Below the pieces are notes generated by a model, which saw only the letters and a list, made by a program, of their open reading frames with translations, was not told the origin of the DNA and did no database searches. The position numbers and the translations under genes are program-made. A stretch of 64,000 nucleotides of DNA from positions 20,840,001-20,904,000 of the forward strand of contig NC_058339.1 of the NCBI RefSeq assembly GCF_905475395.1. The letters run 5' to 3'. This DNA comes from Chrysoperla carnea. Its lineage: Eukaryota > Arthropoda > Insecta > Neuroptera > Chrysopidae. Each line of letters begins with the position of its first letter. Within the stretch, counting starts at the first letter, position 1. Shown one piece after another: positions 12,155-21,240 of this stretch.

Positions 12155-13024
12155 ATGATTGCTAAATTTGTTTTGTTAGGCGCCATCGTTATGGTTAATT
12201 GTGTTTATTCCGAAGCATTTGGTAAGTTATTACATTTTTCGAAACTCCAATCATAATGATAAACTATCTAAGGTATTCACTTTTATCTGAGGAAGTTATT
12301 GCTTTAAAACGGACAATCGAAATAAAAATATTGATTTCTAAATCTGTAGCAGAGTTGGAGCTTACACCCATATCAATATAATTAAAATAACATGAATTTA
12401 ATTATTAAAATGACTTTTTTTTAATTGAATATTTGACTTAGTCCAAAAGTTATCGATCTGATCTCCATGAGTCATACGCGTAATTATTATTTTTAGGCAA
12501 TCATTCTGTTGTCATTATTTAATTTTATTCCTACTTCAAAAATTTCAAATTCATAAAAACTAGAAATATTGTCACTTTTTTAAGCTTTCGGACGTGGGTG
12601 TGGAAAAAATGAAGTATTTTCATCCTGCGGATCACCAAGTCCAAAAACTTGTGACAATTACCGAGAAGAGCATGTCCGCCCAATGATGTGTATGCCACTC
12701 TGTGAGTGTGTAGATGATATGGTTCGTAATAAATTAGGCGAATGTGTACCAACATCGGAATGCGAAAAAGAGGTAACATATTAATAAACTTTTATTTCAA
12801 ATTATTATTCACAATTTCAGCTCAAAAACTACCACTCGTTATAAGCAGAGGCTCTTGATAATTAACTCTATTTTTATATTAAAAAAATAATATTTTTTCT
12901 TTTATAGAGTCGTGAAAAACGAGATGTATCAAACTGTGGAAAGACACCAAAATCAGAAAAACGTTACGAACAAACCAGACCAAGAATAAGCAGCGCCGCT
13001 TTAGCCAGTTTAGCCGGAAAGTAA
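12155..13024 (+). CDS. Secreted 8-Cys TIL-domain protein with prohormone-like tail, copy 1
   Basis: Three exons: 12155-12221, 12585-12772 and 12908-13024 (stop included), with GT-AG introns of 363 and 135 bp in phases 1 and 0, giving 123 residues. Exon 1 encodes a signal peptide (M-I-A-K-F-V-L-L-G-A-I-V-M-V-N-C-V-Y-S). Exon 2 encodes a trypsin-inhibitor-like domain with Cys at 28, 37, 45, 58, 62, 64, 76 and 82, including C-G-K-N-E at the start and G-E-C-V-P-T-S-E-C at the end. The usual third and fifth cysteines are Ser41 and Arg54. By alignment to the family the reactive bond would be Met56-Met57, suggesting a chymotrypsin- or elastase-like target; that is inference. Exon 3 has R-E-K-R (87-90), a linker with unpaired Cys95, K-R (103-104), then Y105 to A121 and Gly-Lys-stop. 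I chose the Met at 12155 because the hydrophobic signal starts there. A possible splice donor at 13021 could extend the gene. Confidence 0.87.
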
Positions 13025-13028
13025 TAAA
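13023..13028 (+). terminator. Candidate polyadenylation signal overlapping the stop codon
   Basis: AATAAA begins inside the TAA stop of the plus-strand gene. It is so close that another signal further downstream may be the one used. It is not conserved as AATAAA in the other copy (AATAGA there). Confidence 0.3.
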
Positions 13029-13305
13029 AAATATTGAATCCCTATAATGCTTTGAATATGTTAAATATAGTTTTTCCACTTTAAATCCTTTCAGAACACT
13101 TTGTAAATCATTACTTTAATTTATTTAAAATATAGCAAGAAATCTAAATAATAAGTTATTTTTTGTTTGATTATCCCATCATTATCATTTTTATGTTTTT
13201 AAAATCACAGCTATTCTCGAAGACTAAATAATTAAACAGTTTTTTTTTTTCCTTTATTAAAACTGGCTTCAGCAAATCTGCTATATAGCCAGCCTGCTAT
13301 GTGAA

Positions 13306-13362
13306 CCATGGTACATGGTACATAAAGTTTGTTCCCTGGTGCAAGAATATAATGTACCATGG
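13306..13362. repeat. Perfect 11-bp inverted repeat (hairpin)
   Basis: CCATGGTACAT at 13306-13316 pairs with ATGTACCATGG at 13352-13362 across a 35-bp loop. It sits about 280 bp downstream of the plus-strand gene's stop. Confidence 0.7.
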
Positions 13363-14446
13363 GTCTAATGAAGGTGCTTCCTTCAACATGTTATCGTTAT
13401 AGTTCGCTCTGGGGAACAGCATCATAGAATATATGTGATTGAAGTATTGAAAACCATTATAAGTATACTCTACTCTGAATGCCCAGTAACAGATTCAACT
13501 GGTATTTTCTCTAAAAGATAGTTTTCGAAATTTTAAAGTTGTGAAATTACAGTAGATTTAAGCTCTTAGAGTACAAACAGTACAAGTTTTTTGACTTCTG
13601 ATGTTCAAAATGTAATGAGTTTGTAAGATCATGGTAATTATTAGACTTACTATGATTTAATACGTTGGTGTTATTGTAGTAGCTCGTATTATAATACTAT
13701 GTAGAGGAAACTAGGATTTAAGTTATATTGGTAGGTAGCCACAAGCGGGTTCACTTCAAAACTAAGGGCCAAAATATTTGGCCCTTTTCAACACGATACA
13801 CAAACGCTTTTTATACATCATTATACCGCATACAAACAGCCAGTCAACGGATGTAACCATCTCAAGTTCTGTACTGATAGATTTTGAAAGCACAAAGTAA
13901 AACTTACAATCAGTTTTTGTATAATTATTTAGTTATTATTTTAATTTCAAGAAACTGTAATTAGTTTCAAAGTATGTACGATCCTAGTTAATAACTAGAT
14001 TTAGACTTGATAAATTTTAGTTGAATATAAAATTAAAAAAATTATTACTGTTTTGGTGTGATTCTCACAATCTATTTGAGGCTCGATGACTCGGGGAGTA
14101 ACCAGTTCCATATGAACTAAGATGTATTGTTGGTATAAAAAAGTTTTCATAAATAGTATATATTTTGATCGTTAGTAAATTCACTGATGAAGACCAAATT
14201 TGAATTTGTTTTATGCCGACAAAATAAATTTTTATGTGAAGCTAAACCAACTTTTGATTCATGATCACACTGCTTTTACTAATTACAATTTACCCCAAGC
14301 ACTGTAACAACCATAATTGATAAGATGTAAGAAATTTTTTTCGATGCTTGATATATATTTGATTTGCTTCGAAAATTCCATCAAAAAAACACAAAATAAA
14401 TAAAAAATTACTTCTAACCCCAGTTTCCTCTATCTTATGTATGTTC

Positions 14447-14533
14447 ATATATGCATATATACTTTAAAGATGCGATTCATATATATGCATATATATGCAA
14501 AGTATATATATGCATATATACTTTAAAGATGCG
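14447..14533. repeat. 28-bp direct repeat rich in ATATATGCAT
   Basis: A 28-bp block running from ATATATGCAT through ACTTTAAAGATGCG occurs at 14447-14474 and again at 14506-14533. The stretch between them is further alternating ATATATGCATAT, so the whole locus can also fold on itself. Confidence 0.8.
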
Positions 14534-15002
14534 GTTGATACCTCCTTTCCTATCCTTCCTTTTAAACTGTTTTTCTTACATTTTCATTTAATTTCCGGTT
14601 AAAATATTTTCCAAAGGAATAAACTTTTGGAAGAAATGTATAAAATTCGTAAATAATAACGCATTAAAATATTTTCATTGACTATCACGAGATGGAAGAG
14701 CGACAAGGAAGAAGATATAAGAATATCATGGGCTTAACGAGGATAGTGGCTAATAATATTAAAGAAAGACTGTCGTTCATGATATTCTCAATGAGCTATA
14801 GCCTTACAGGATAATGGTAATGGTAAATAAAAAATTTATATTTTTGAGTGAGCACTGTCTGAACTGAACAAGTTTACCCAACTAATCGGAGGACACAAAA
14901 CAAAAGCATTGCATTTGTTGTCCAGCTCAAAAAAAAGTTTAAGGATAACTAGGGATATACTGGGATAAGTAAACAAAAAAAAAACTTATGATTTACTTTT
15001 GT

Positions 15003-15008
15003 TTTATT
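15003..15008 (-). terminator. Candidate polyadenylation signal of the minus-strand TIL gene
   Basis: AATAAA on the minus strand, about 125 bp after the stop codon, a usual distance for insect genes. There is no supporting transcript evidence in the sequence itself. Confidence 0.4.
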
Positions 15009-15133
15009 TAAAAACAATGAATTAAATTAATTATGATTTACATAGTTTTAAAGTATTCCGAAAGGGTTTAAAATGGAAAAGACTATATTTTACATATTCA
15101 ACGCATTATGGGGATTCAATAGATGTTCTATTA

Positions 15134-15978
15134 CTATCCTGATAAACTCTGTAGGAGCTTGGTGCTTATCCTTGGTCTGGTTTCTTCGTAGCGTTTTTCT
15201 GATTTTGGTGTCTTTCCACAGTTTGGTACATCTCGTTTTTCACGATTCTATAAAAGAAAAATAGTAACTTTTTAAAAATAAATTAAATCCTTTCTTATTT
15301 TATAATTATAATTTTTACCTGAAATTGTAAAAATAATTTTGAAATAAAAATTGTGTTATTTGTTGCATTATCTGTTATACTTAGAAATTTGATATTTAGA
15401 AAATGCATTTTTCAAATTCCCTAGAAAAGATTAATTGCAGTTTTGCTTACCTCTTTATCGCATTCCGATGTTGGTACACATTCGCCTAATTTATTACGAA
15501 CCATATCATTAACACATTCACAAAGTGGCATACACATCATTGGGGAGACATGCTCTTCTCGGTAATTGTCACAAGTTTTTGGACTTGGTGATCCACAGGA
15601 TGAAAATACTTCATTTTTTCCACACCCACGTCCGAAAGCTTAAAAAAGTGACAATATTTTAGTTTTGATGCATTTGGAATGGAAGTTTGGAAGTTAGAAT
15701 AAAATAAAATAATGACAACAGAATGATTGATTTAAAATAACAAGTGTGACTCTGAGAGAAGATTAATAACTTTCGGATTATGTGAACTATTCAATCCAAT
15801 TTTAAGTTCGGTTACAAATGTAAAAGTCAACAATTTTTTCTCTCTGTTTCAAAGATTCGAAGTTATTTCTCAGAAAGTTAATAAAAATTTCGAAAAAATG
15901 TAACGACTTACCAAATGCATTAGAATAAACACAATTAACCAAAACAATGGCGCTTAACAAAACAAATTTACAAATCAT
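15134..15978 (-). CDS. Secreted 8-Cys TIL-domain protein with prohormone-like tail, copy 2
   Basis: Exons, in transcript order, are 15978-15912, 15638-15451 and 15247-15134 (stop included), with GT-AG introns of 273 and 203 bp in the same phases as copy 1. The product has 122 residues. The TIL domain differs from copy 1 at three residues only: Ser54 for Arg (the missing fifth-cysteine position), Asn66 for Asp and Asp83 for Glu. Exon 2 shows about 8 changes in 188 bases. The tail keeps R-E-K-R, the lone Cys95, K-R at 103-104 and Y-E-x-T-R-P-R-I-S, but its end has diverged: T-K-L-L-Q-S-L-S-G then stop, where copy 1 has S-A-A-L-A-S-L-A-G-K then stop. Exon 1 again encodes a clean signal peptide. 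All frames are open, so I see no sign of pseudogene decay. Being convergent with its twin, the two mature RNAs have opposite polarity on the chromosome. Confidence 0.87.
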
Positions 15979-16088
15979 TGTTAAATAAATTATTTGAACA
16001 CTTTATAATAATTTAAGACCGTCTTAGTTTTTCCAAGCAAGAAAGTTACCTTTTAAAATAGTATACTTTGATAGTTTTCGAACACCTA

Positions 16089-16095
16089 TTTTATA
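16089..16095 (-). promoter_or_regulatory. TATA box of the minus-strand TIL gene
   Basis: TATAAAA on the minus strand, 117 bp before the start codon. It is the counterpart of 12071-12077. The leader between TATA and ATG is about 33 bases longer here, owing to a segment containing AAACTAAGACGGTC that copy 1 lacks. Confidence 0.6.
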
Positions 16096-16245
16096 GTTAT
16101 ATTTTTTGATGTCTTGCTGATTTAGTTAAAATAATGTATGAGACTCTATTATTCGGATAATAAAAGCCACGCCACTAAACCCTGCTTCGTATCTATAAAC
16201 TAGTTTAGAATTAAAGTAATATTATAATATATTATCACTGGTAAT

Positions 16246-16341
16246 ATATTATCATTGGTCTCTAATATACAAACTATATATTATCATTGGTCTCTAATAT
16301 ACAAACTATATATTATCATTGGTCTCTAATATACAAACTTA
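16246..16341 (-). repeat. 32-bp tandem repeat upstream of copy 2
   Basis: The landmark GGTCTCTAATATACAAACT occurs at 16257, 16289 and 16321, an exact period of 32 bp, with ATATTATCATT between units. The left arm has a single equivalent unit near 11896-11926, so the expansion followed the duplication. It lies about 150-250 bp upstream of the TATA box. Confidence 0.9.
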
Positions 16342-16790
16342 AAAAGTGATAGAGCAAACTGTTAGTCGAGCAGTTGTTCCAGAAAAAAGTTATTCCAACA
16401 ACTTTTCGTTTGAGACATGTATACATAGTATATGTATACACTTTAACTAGTTTTCAATTTTTAATGAGGAACAGCTTTACATTTCAATGTTTTCGTCTAT
16501 CTATTAAAACTTGGGTTGGATATAGAACTTTTTTTGTTGAATCATTATATTTTTCAAGCTGTTTTACTGCCCAGGTAATGACAATAATGGTAATTTGTCG
16601 TGTGATATGGAAAAATAGTTAATTGGACAGTAATTCAAAGAATGTGGAGGGCTAAGTGTCATTTACTATTAGGTAATTCTATTGTTCGGATTTTCAAAAT
16701 TTATTTGTTTTAATTGTATTCATCAATCAAGGGCAATTTATTCTCCATGGGGTGTATTTTTTAAATGTGAATTTTGCAAAAGTATTGTCT

Positions 16791-17461
16791 TTGCGAATAC
16801 GCACAAAACTTTAATTCTCTTACAACGTGATCTTCACAGTTATGGTGTATTCGTTGATTGTAGCACTGAACTTTGCATTGATCCGCGCAAGGTCTCACGT
16901 TATAGTCGTTAGTCTTTACTTTAGTGGGTAATGCCCCATTATTACTAGTGGTACGAATGCTGGCAACGTTTTCGAAAGTCTATTTTAAGACGGCTAAATT
17001 TCGGAGTGACATTTTTTATTGTGTGTACAAAAGTTTATTGTGTGAATTTTATGTTCAATTTTGTTCCCTCTTATACAAACGGAATTCTAAATATCCAAGG
17101 CAAATTCAACATCGATTCTGGATCACGAAAAATAAGAAAGCATTATAATATTGTAACCTAGATATGATTCCATAAATGGCTATGAAAAATTTTGAATGAT
17201 AACCGGAACAGGCCTTCATTTTCTTGCCTAAATAATAATAGGACTCCGTTCTTTACTTACCATTATTAGAAAACTAATAATAAATAACCTTTTCCGACAT
17301 TTACAATAGCCCATTATTGTAAAGAGTAAATGAAGGTTTAAATGTCTCCTATATTATATGGTTTGGCGGCAGGTGTAAATAGTATGTGAATGTAAGGTAT
17401 ATGTTACCGGTAAATTAATGGGTTTGCTTTTCTCAAAAAATACATTTCTACATTTTCTTAA
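16791..17461. other. Unique flank beyond the duplication
   Basis: Slightly less AT-rich than its surroundings. Plus-strand frames of 74-82 codons at 16374-17148 overlap the duplicated flank and have no counterpart in the left arm, so I do not regard them as genes. Confidence 0.45.
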
Positions 17462-17915
17462 TCAATTGATGAAACTCAGTGTATGGGCTAATTTTGACCC
17501 AAAAAGTATAAAAATCAGGTTAATTTAAAGATTGGATGCAGAGTTTCTGAGATATCGCAATATTTGGATCGATTTTAGTCCGTATCTCAAAAACTATTCG
17601 ACCAGTCAACAAATGAACCCGATTTTTGTACTTTTTGGGTCAAAATTACCTTATATACTGAGTTTTATCGAAATTGGGGGTGACAAAAATTTTTCGATTT
17701 TTTATAATTATTTTAAGGGGTACTCCTTGGAAAAAATCGATAAAAACGAAAAAAAAATTTTGTTTTGGAATTTGATGAAACTCAGTGGATGGGATAATCT
17801 TGATCCAAAAAGTATAAAAATCAGGTTAATTTAATGATTGGAGGATAAGTGAGTGCTATAAAGTGATAGTCCTTGTTTTAAAAAGGAGAAATTTCCCAGC
17901 AACGCGGACGAGTAT
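17462..17915 (+). repeat. Family B repeat, copy 1
   Basis: Contains two passes of the block T-GATGAAACTCAGTG...CAAAAAGTATAAAAATCAGG (17468-17520 and 17774-17826), framing TTTCTGAGATATCGCAATAT, TCCGTATCTCAAAAACTATT and CGACCAGTCAACAAATG. It ends near GCAACGCGGACGAGTAT. The same order is found at 58083-58558. The 100-codon frame at 17532-17834 is a translation of this repeat and a near-identical peptide is read from the 58-kb copy. Confidence 0.85.
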
Positions 17916-18646
17916 ACACATTGCCGGCAACATATATACAATATCCAGTATAACTAACTAGCCTATAAATTGTGTATCACTTCTATTAGGGTAACATAAA
18001 ATGTAAATGTAAAATCCAGACCTTTTTAGGGGATGGTACTTCGTTAAGTTACAATTCTTGTCAGTACTATATTTGATATAAATACACCGAACATATCTCT
18101 ATCTTTATTGTATAAGGGCTACGTATGATACAAACAACATTAAATCTATTAAAACTTTATGGTTAGTTATTTTTAGATGTATGCTAAAAATAAAGTTACT
18201 CCTGACCTTTTGAAATTATTTTATATTTTCATGTTGGTTGAGTTGTTACTGAAAACAGGAATACTCTCATGGTTTTTGTTCTTACTCTTTTTTAATGTAT
18301 TATTGATGTTGAAATAAAACTTTTGTATATTCTTCTTAGAAAATGCTTGTCGTTTATTTTTAAGGGTATTTAAAAATTGAGAATAATAGGGTATTTTATG
18401 TATAGTGAAGCTCATTTTTAATGATAATGGAAAAGATCTAACAATTTCAAAACCACATATTTATCAAAATTATTCTACGCAACTATTTAGCTAGAAGGTA
18501 CAATTATCCCAAAGTGTATTTTTTAGTGCAATGTACTGATAAATATATCAATTATAGACATGCAAACGTAAGGATAAATAAATAAAATAAGAAACGGAGC
18601 TACTTTGCCAACAATTCTCCTTTTAAGTGAAATAATATTTTTCAAT
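17916..18646. other. Intergenic, AT-rich
   Basis: Nothing recognisable between the family B and family C copies. A minus-strand 64-codon frame at 18221-18415 is Lys/Asn-rich without a motif. Confidence 0.45.
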
Positions 18647-19292
18647 ACAAGTGAAATTTACAAAATTTAAAAAACCCCCGAAAAATGCGATTTATTCCTT
18701 GTAAACCGATTTTTGGAAAATTAGCTATAAAATGTTCTCAATGGAGTTGGTTCGACCGTTTAGGGGCTACGATGCCACTGAGAAACACACAGAAGCACAG
18801 ATAAACATTTTAAACTTATAACCCTCCTTCTGAATTTAATATCAAAAGTTATTGTCAAGGACATCAGATGAGATGAAAAGAATACTTAGAGAGCTATAAT
18901 TTTTTGGGACAAATTTTTGGAAATATTTTAATTGAAATTGAAATAGTTGAGACTGACTGTTTTGAATTATCTTATTATTTTACCATTTCACTTTTCGAAA
19001 TGAATTGAACCAGGTTTATTCGACCATTCATTTCCATAGCAATTATTTATATATTAAAATTATATCTCATGCCTTTTCAAACTCAATCGATTTTGAAGAT
19101 CGAGTTTTGTCGGGTACAAAGCTCTAAGCTCGCACATGAAACATAGCTAAGAACACTCCCGTTATTTTCATTTTCAAATGAAACCCAAAAAATTAAAATT
19201 GGTTCATCCATTCAGGCGCTACGATGCCACAGACAGACACACACGCATAGCGGTCAAACTTATAACACCCTTTTATTTTAGTTCAAGGGTTA
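18647..19292 (+). repeat. Family C dimeric repeat, copy 1 (full length)
   Basis: Starts GTGAAATTTACAAAATTTAA then AAACCCCCGA and ends CAAACTTATAACACCC followed by a T-rich stretch. It has two related halves, each carrying GGTTC, CCGTTTAGG or a close variant, GCTACGATGCCAC and an ACAC-rich run followed by AAACTTATAAC. Between them lies GGACATCAGATGAGATGAAAAG. It aligns end to end with 38157-38828 and 44620-45228. Confidence 0.85.
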
Positions 19293-20587
19293 AAAATGTG
19301 ATAGATCAATAAAAATATTAAAAAAAAAAATATCTTGATTGAAGATGTAGTAGAAAATATGCCCTAAAAAGGGTATTTTCTATGTATTAAGATTTTGCAT
19401 TTATTCATTAATAATTATCAGATATTAATTTTGGTTTGAAGGCACAGTTTACGACCACATTGAAAAGATAAAGCAAAGCGACAACGTTGACATATATTTC
19501 TTGAAAAATATACCAATTCTATATAAAATATAAAAAAATATTAATAATTATTCAATTTCCTTCTAGAATAGTTTTTCTATTGAATAAACACAAGTTTTTT
19601 TCTAACTAGATAAATTACTATCGGAAACAAAGGCAACAAATAAATAAAAACAAGGAAAAATTTTTTTTTATGAATCGTTATTATATACCAATCCAATTCA
19701 CCAGCTATCCCGACATAATTTACGTCAACGTTTTGAATCCAGCCAGTCATCCAGCCAGTCAGCGAGCGCATATAGGCAACAAGCAAGCGTATACACATAC
19801 AAAATACACACATCTATATACAAATGAATAATATTATGGACTCAATGTTATTGCGAAACTGGGTCATACTGTCAACCCAGAAACGAGCTGCCGACCGACT
19901 CTACAAGATATAGAGGCCCTGGTAATGAAAACATATACATACACACTCACAAAATCATTGTGTGATAAAGATAAATAGAGATGTAGAAATGAGATGAAAG
20001 TAGTGGAGGAAAATCAAGGGATGAAAATATTTCGCTGTATATATATATATATATACGTGAATGCGATTGTATATGTGTTTAGCAGCTAACTCTCGCATAT
20101 AGCTTGCAAATCAATTCACTATGGTGGTTTATGTATTACATAGTGTGGGATATATACCAGCTTTTAATTGGGGGCGGATTCTCTATGAACACTCAATAGC
20201 ACAGTTATATAGAGATATGATCAATTATAATGTTTAATAATTTTTGAGGGTTGAGGGGACTCTAATTCAAACAATTTAAAGTGTTTTCCAATAAATTTCT
20301 TTAATGGTAAGTAAGTATGCAATGGAATAATTAATTTGTGAGTAAATTTCTTCTGTGTTTTTAAATAATAATTAAAAAAAAGTTATCAAGCATCAAGTTA
20401 CACTTAACAGGCCTTGGTATTAATTAAAACATATAAATAAATAAACTTATTAACTAGGTTTTTTTTTAAATAAGATAGATCTCAAAATCTTACATTGAAG
20501 AAGCGCCATTATTTTTTGCACGATTAATTACACGTCTTGTACCATGGATCACTCGTAAATGATATATTTTTGCTTGCGAAAAATACA
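19293..20587. other. Intergenic with a hairpin and TA microsatellite
   Basis: A short hairpin at about 19351-19381 pairs AGAAAATA-TGCCC with GGG-TATTTTCT. A TA run occupies about 20037-20055. The 78-codon minus-strand frame at 19577-19813 contains a translated simple-repeat-like stretch (CAGCCAGTCATCCAGCCAGTC) and is not convincing. Confidence 0.5.
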
Positions 20588-21240
20588 AGTCAGCAGCAAA
20601 TCATGCTTAATGAGTTAAGCACTACTTGTAAAGAAGCGATCCTGATCATAAATAGAAGCAAAACCAAGGTTGAATACCCAACAGATACCGATTCTCTTGA
20701 ATGGACTCGCTCTTGAGTATGTCAATGAAGATAAATATTTAGGAAAAATCGTTTCAATGCGTAATTGTTCAAATGAAATTAACGCCATTAACTCATGGAT
20801 TAACTTTTGGCCCTTAAAACACATACTCAAGGGTGACATTTCAATAATAGAGAAAGAGAAAGGTAATAGATGCCTGTGTGCTACCGGTGCTGGCCTATGG
20901 ATCTCAAGTTTCAGCACTAACCACAAAAGATTATAAAAAAACAAGAACGAGACATGCTTTGTATTTAAAGATCGAAAGCAAAAGATGAGCAAAATTAAAG
21001 GTTTAGTTGTACACATTAAAAAGCTAAAATGACAATGGGCAGGACATGTGTCGAGGCTTGAGAATACGCGCTGGACTAATAAAACAACTACATGGACACC
21101 CAATAACTACAAAAGAAAAAGGCACGCCAGAAAAAACGGGCAAGGAATGTCTGTGGATGCACCAGGCAAGGAATAGGGAAGCTGTTAGGGCAGGCCCTTG
21201 CTCAACCAGTGGGCTGAATTAGGCTTGTTATTATTATTAT
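20588..21240 (+). pseudogene. 5'-truncated LINE (RTE-like) reverse transcriptase C-terminal relic
   Basis: Conceptual reading across frames gives M-L-N-E-L-S-T-T-C-K-E-A, I-N-R-S-K-T-K-V, L-E-Y-V-N-E-D-K-Y-L-G-K-I-V-S, F-W-P-L-K-H-I-L-K-G, Y-G-S-Q-V-S-A-L-T-T-K-D, W-A-G-H-V-S-R-L-E-N and R-W-T-N-K-T-T-T-W. This order (K-T-K; E-Y-x-Y-L-G; L-K-x-x-L-K-G; Y-G-x-Q-x-x-x-L-T; W-A-G-H-V-x-R) is that of the region after the catalytic core in RTE-type reverse transcriptases of insects, known from memory. Several frameshifts and in-frame stops break it. It ends in a TTATTATTATTATTG tail, fitting a LINE 3' end. Only the last fifth or so of the protein is present, as expected from aborted reverse transcription. 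Confidence 0.82.

Larger units (their letters stand above)
11455..13135 (+). repeat. Left arm of inverted segmental duplication
   Basis: From about 11455 (AATACTTTTGCAAAATT...) through the whole gene to about 13135, the sequence matches the reverse complement of 15000-16790. Shared non-coding blocks include ATACACCCCATG, GAATTACCTAATAGTAA, the TTTGTATATTA-AGACCAATGAT block near 11899-11922, the promoter, both introns in part, and the 3' flank to ATTTTAAA-type A/T sequence. Similarity ends abruptly on the outer side, where 11380-11450 and 16795-16900 are unrelated. Confidence 0.9.
13136..14999. other. Spacer between the two convergent genes
   Basis: About 1.9 kb that is not part of the inverted duplication. 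It contains a small hairpin (13306-13362) and an AT-rich direct repeat (14447-14533). No splice-bounded coding sequence was found. As it lies downstream of both genes, any read-through transcription from either side would cross it. Confidence 0.6.
15000..16790 (-). repeat. Right arm of inverted segmental duplication
   Basis: Reverse-complement partner of 11455-13135. It carries the second TIL gene. Compared with the left arm it has a 32-bp tandem expansion upstream of the promoter (16246-16341), about 30 extra bases in the 5' leader, a longer second intron (203 versus 135 bp) and a shorter first intron (273 versus 363 bp). Confidence 0.9.

Noticed and set aside
12041..12256. Extended start for the plus-strand TIL gene and read-through past exon 1
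   Set aside because: The upstream part crosses the TATA box, and the downstream part is intron 1; the GT at 12222 and the exon 2 acceptor restore the TIL frame in both copies.
12879..13079. 66-codon minus-strand frame (similar to the one at 15073-15264)
   Set aside because: Antisense shadow of exon 3; the similarity of the two shadows simply reflects the gene duplication.
15073..15264. 63-codon plus-strand frame
   Set aside because: It is antisense to exon 3 of the minus-strand TIL gene.
16374..17148. Three consecutive plus-strand frames of 74-82 codons
   Set aside because: Part lies in the duplicated flank where the other arm does not keep them open, and composition is A/T-driven with no motif.
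20615..21103. 162-codon minus-strand open frame, the longest in the window
   Set aside because: It lies antisense to the LINE relic at 20588-21240, whose plus-strand reading has the recognisable reverse-transcriptase motifs.
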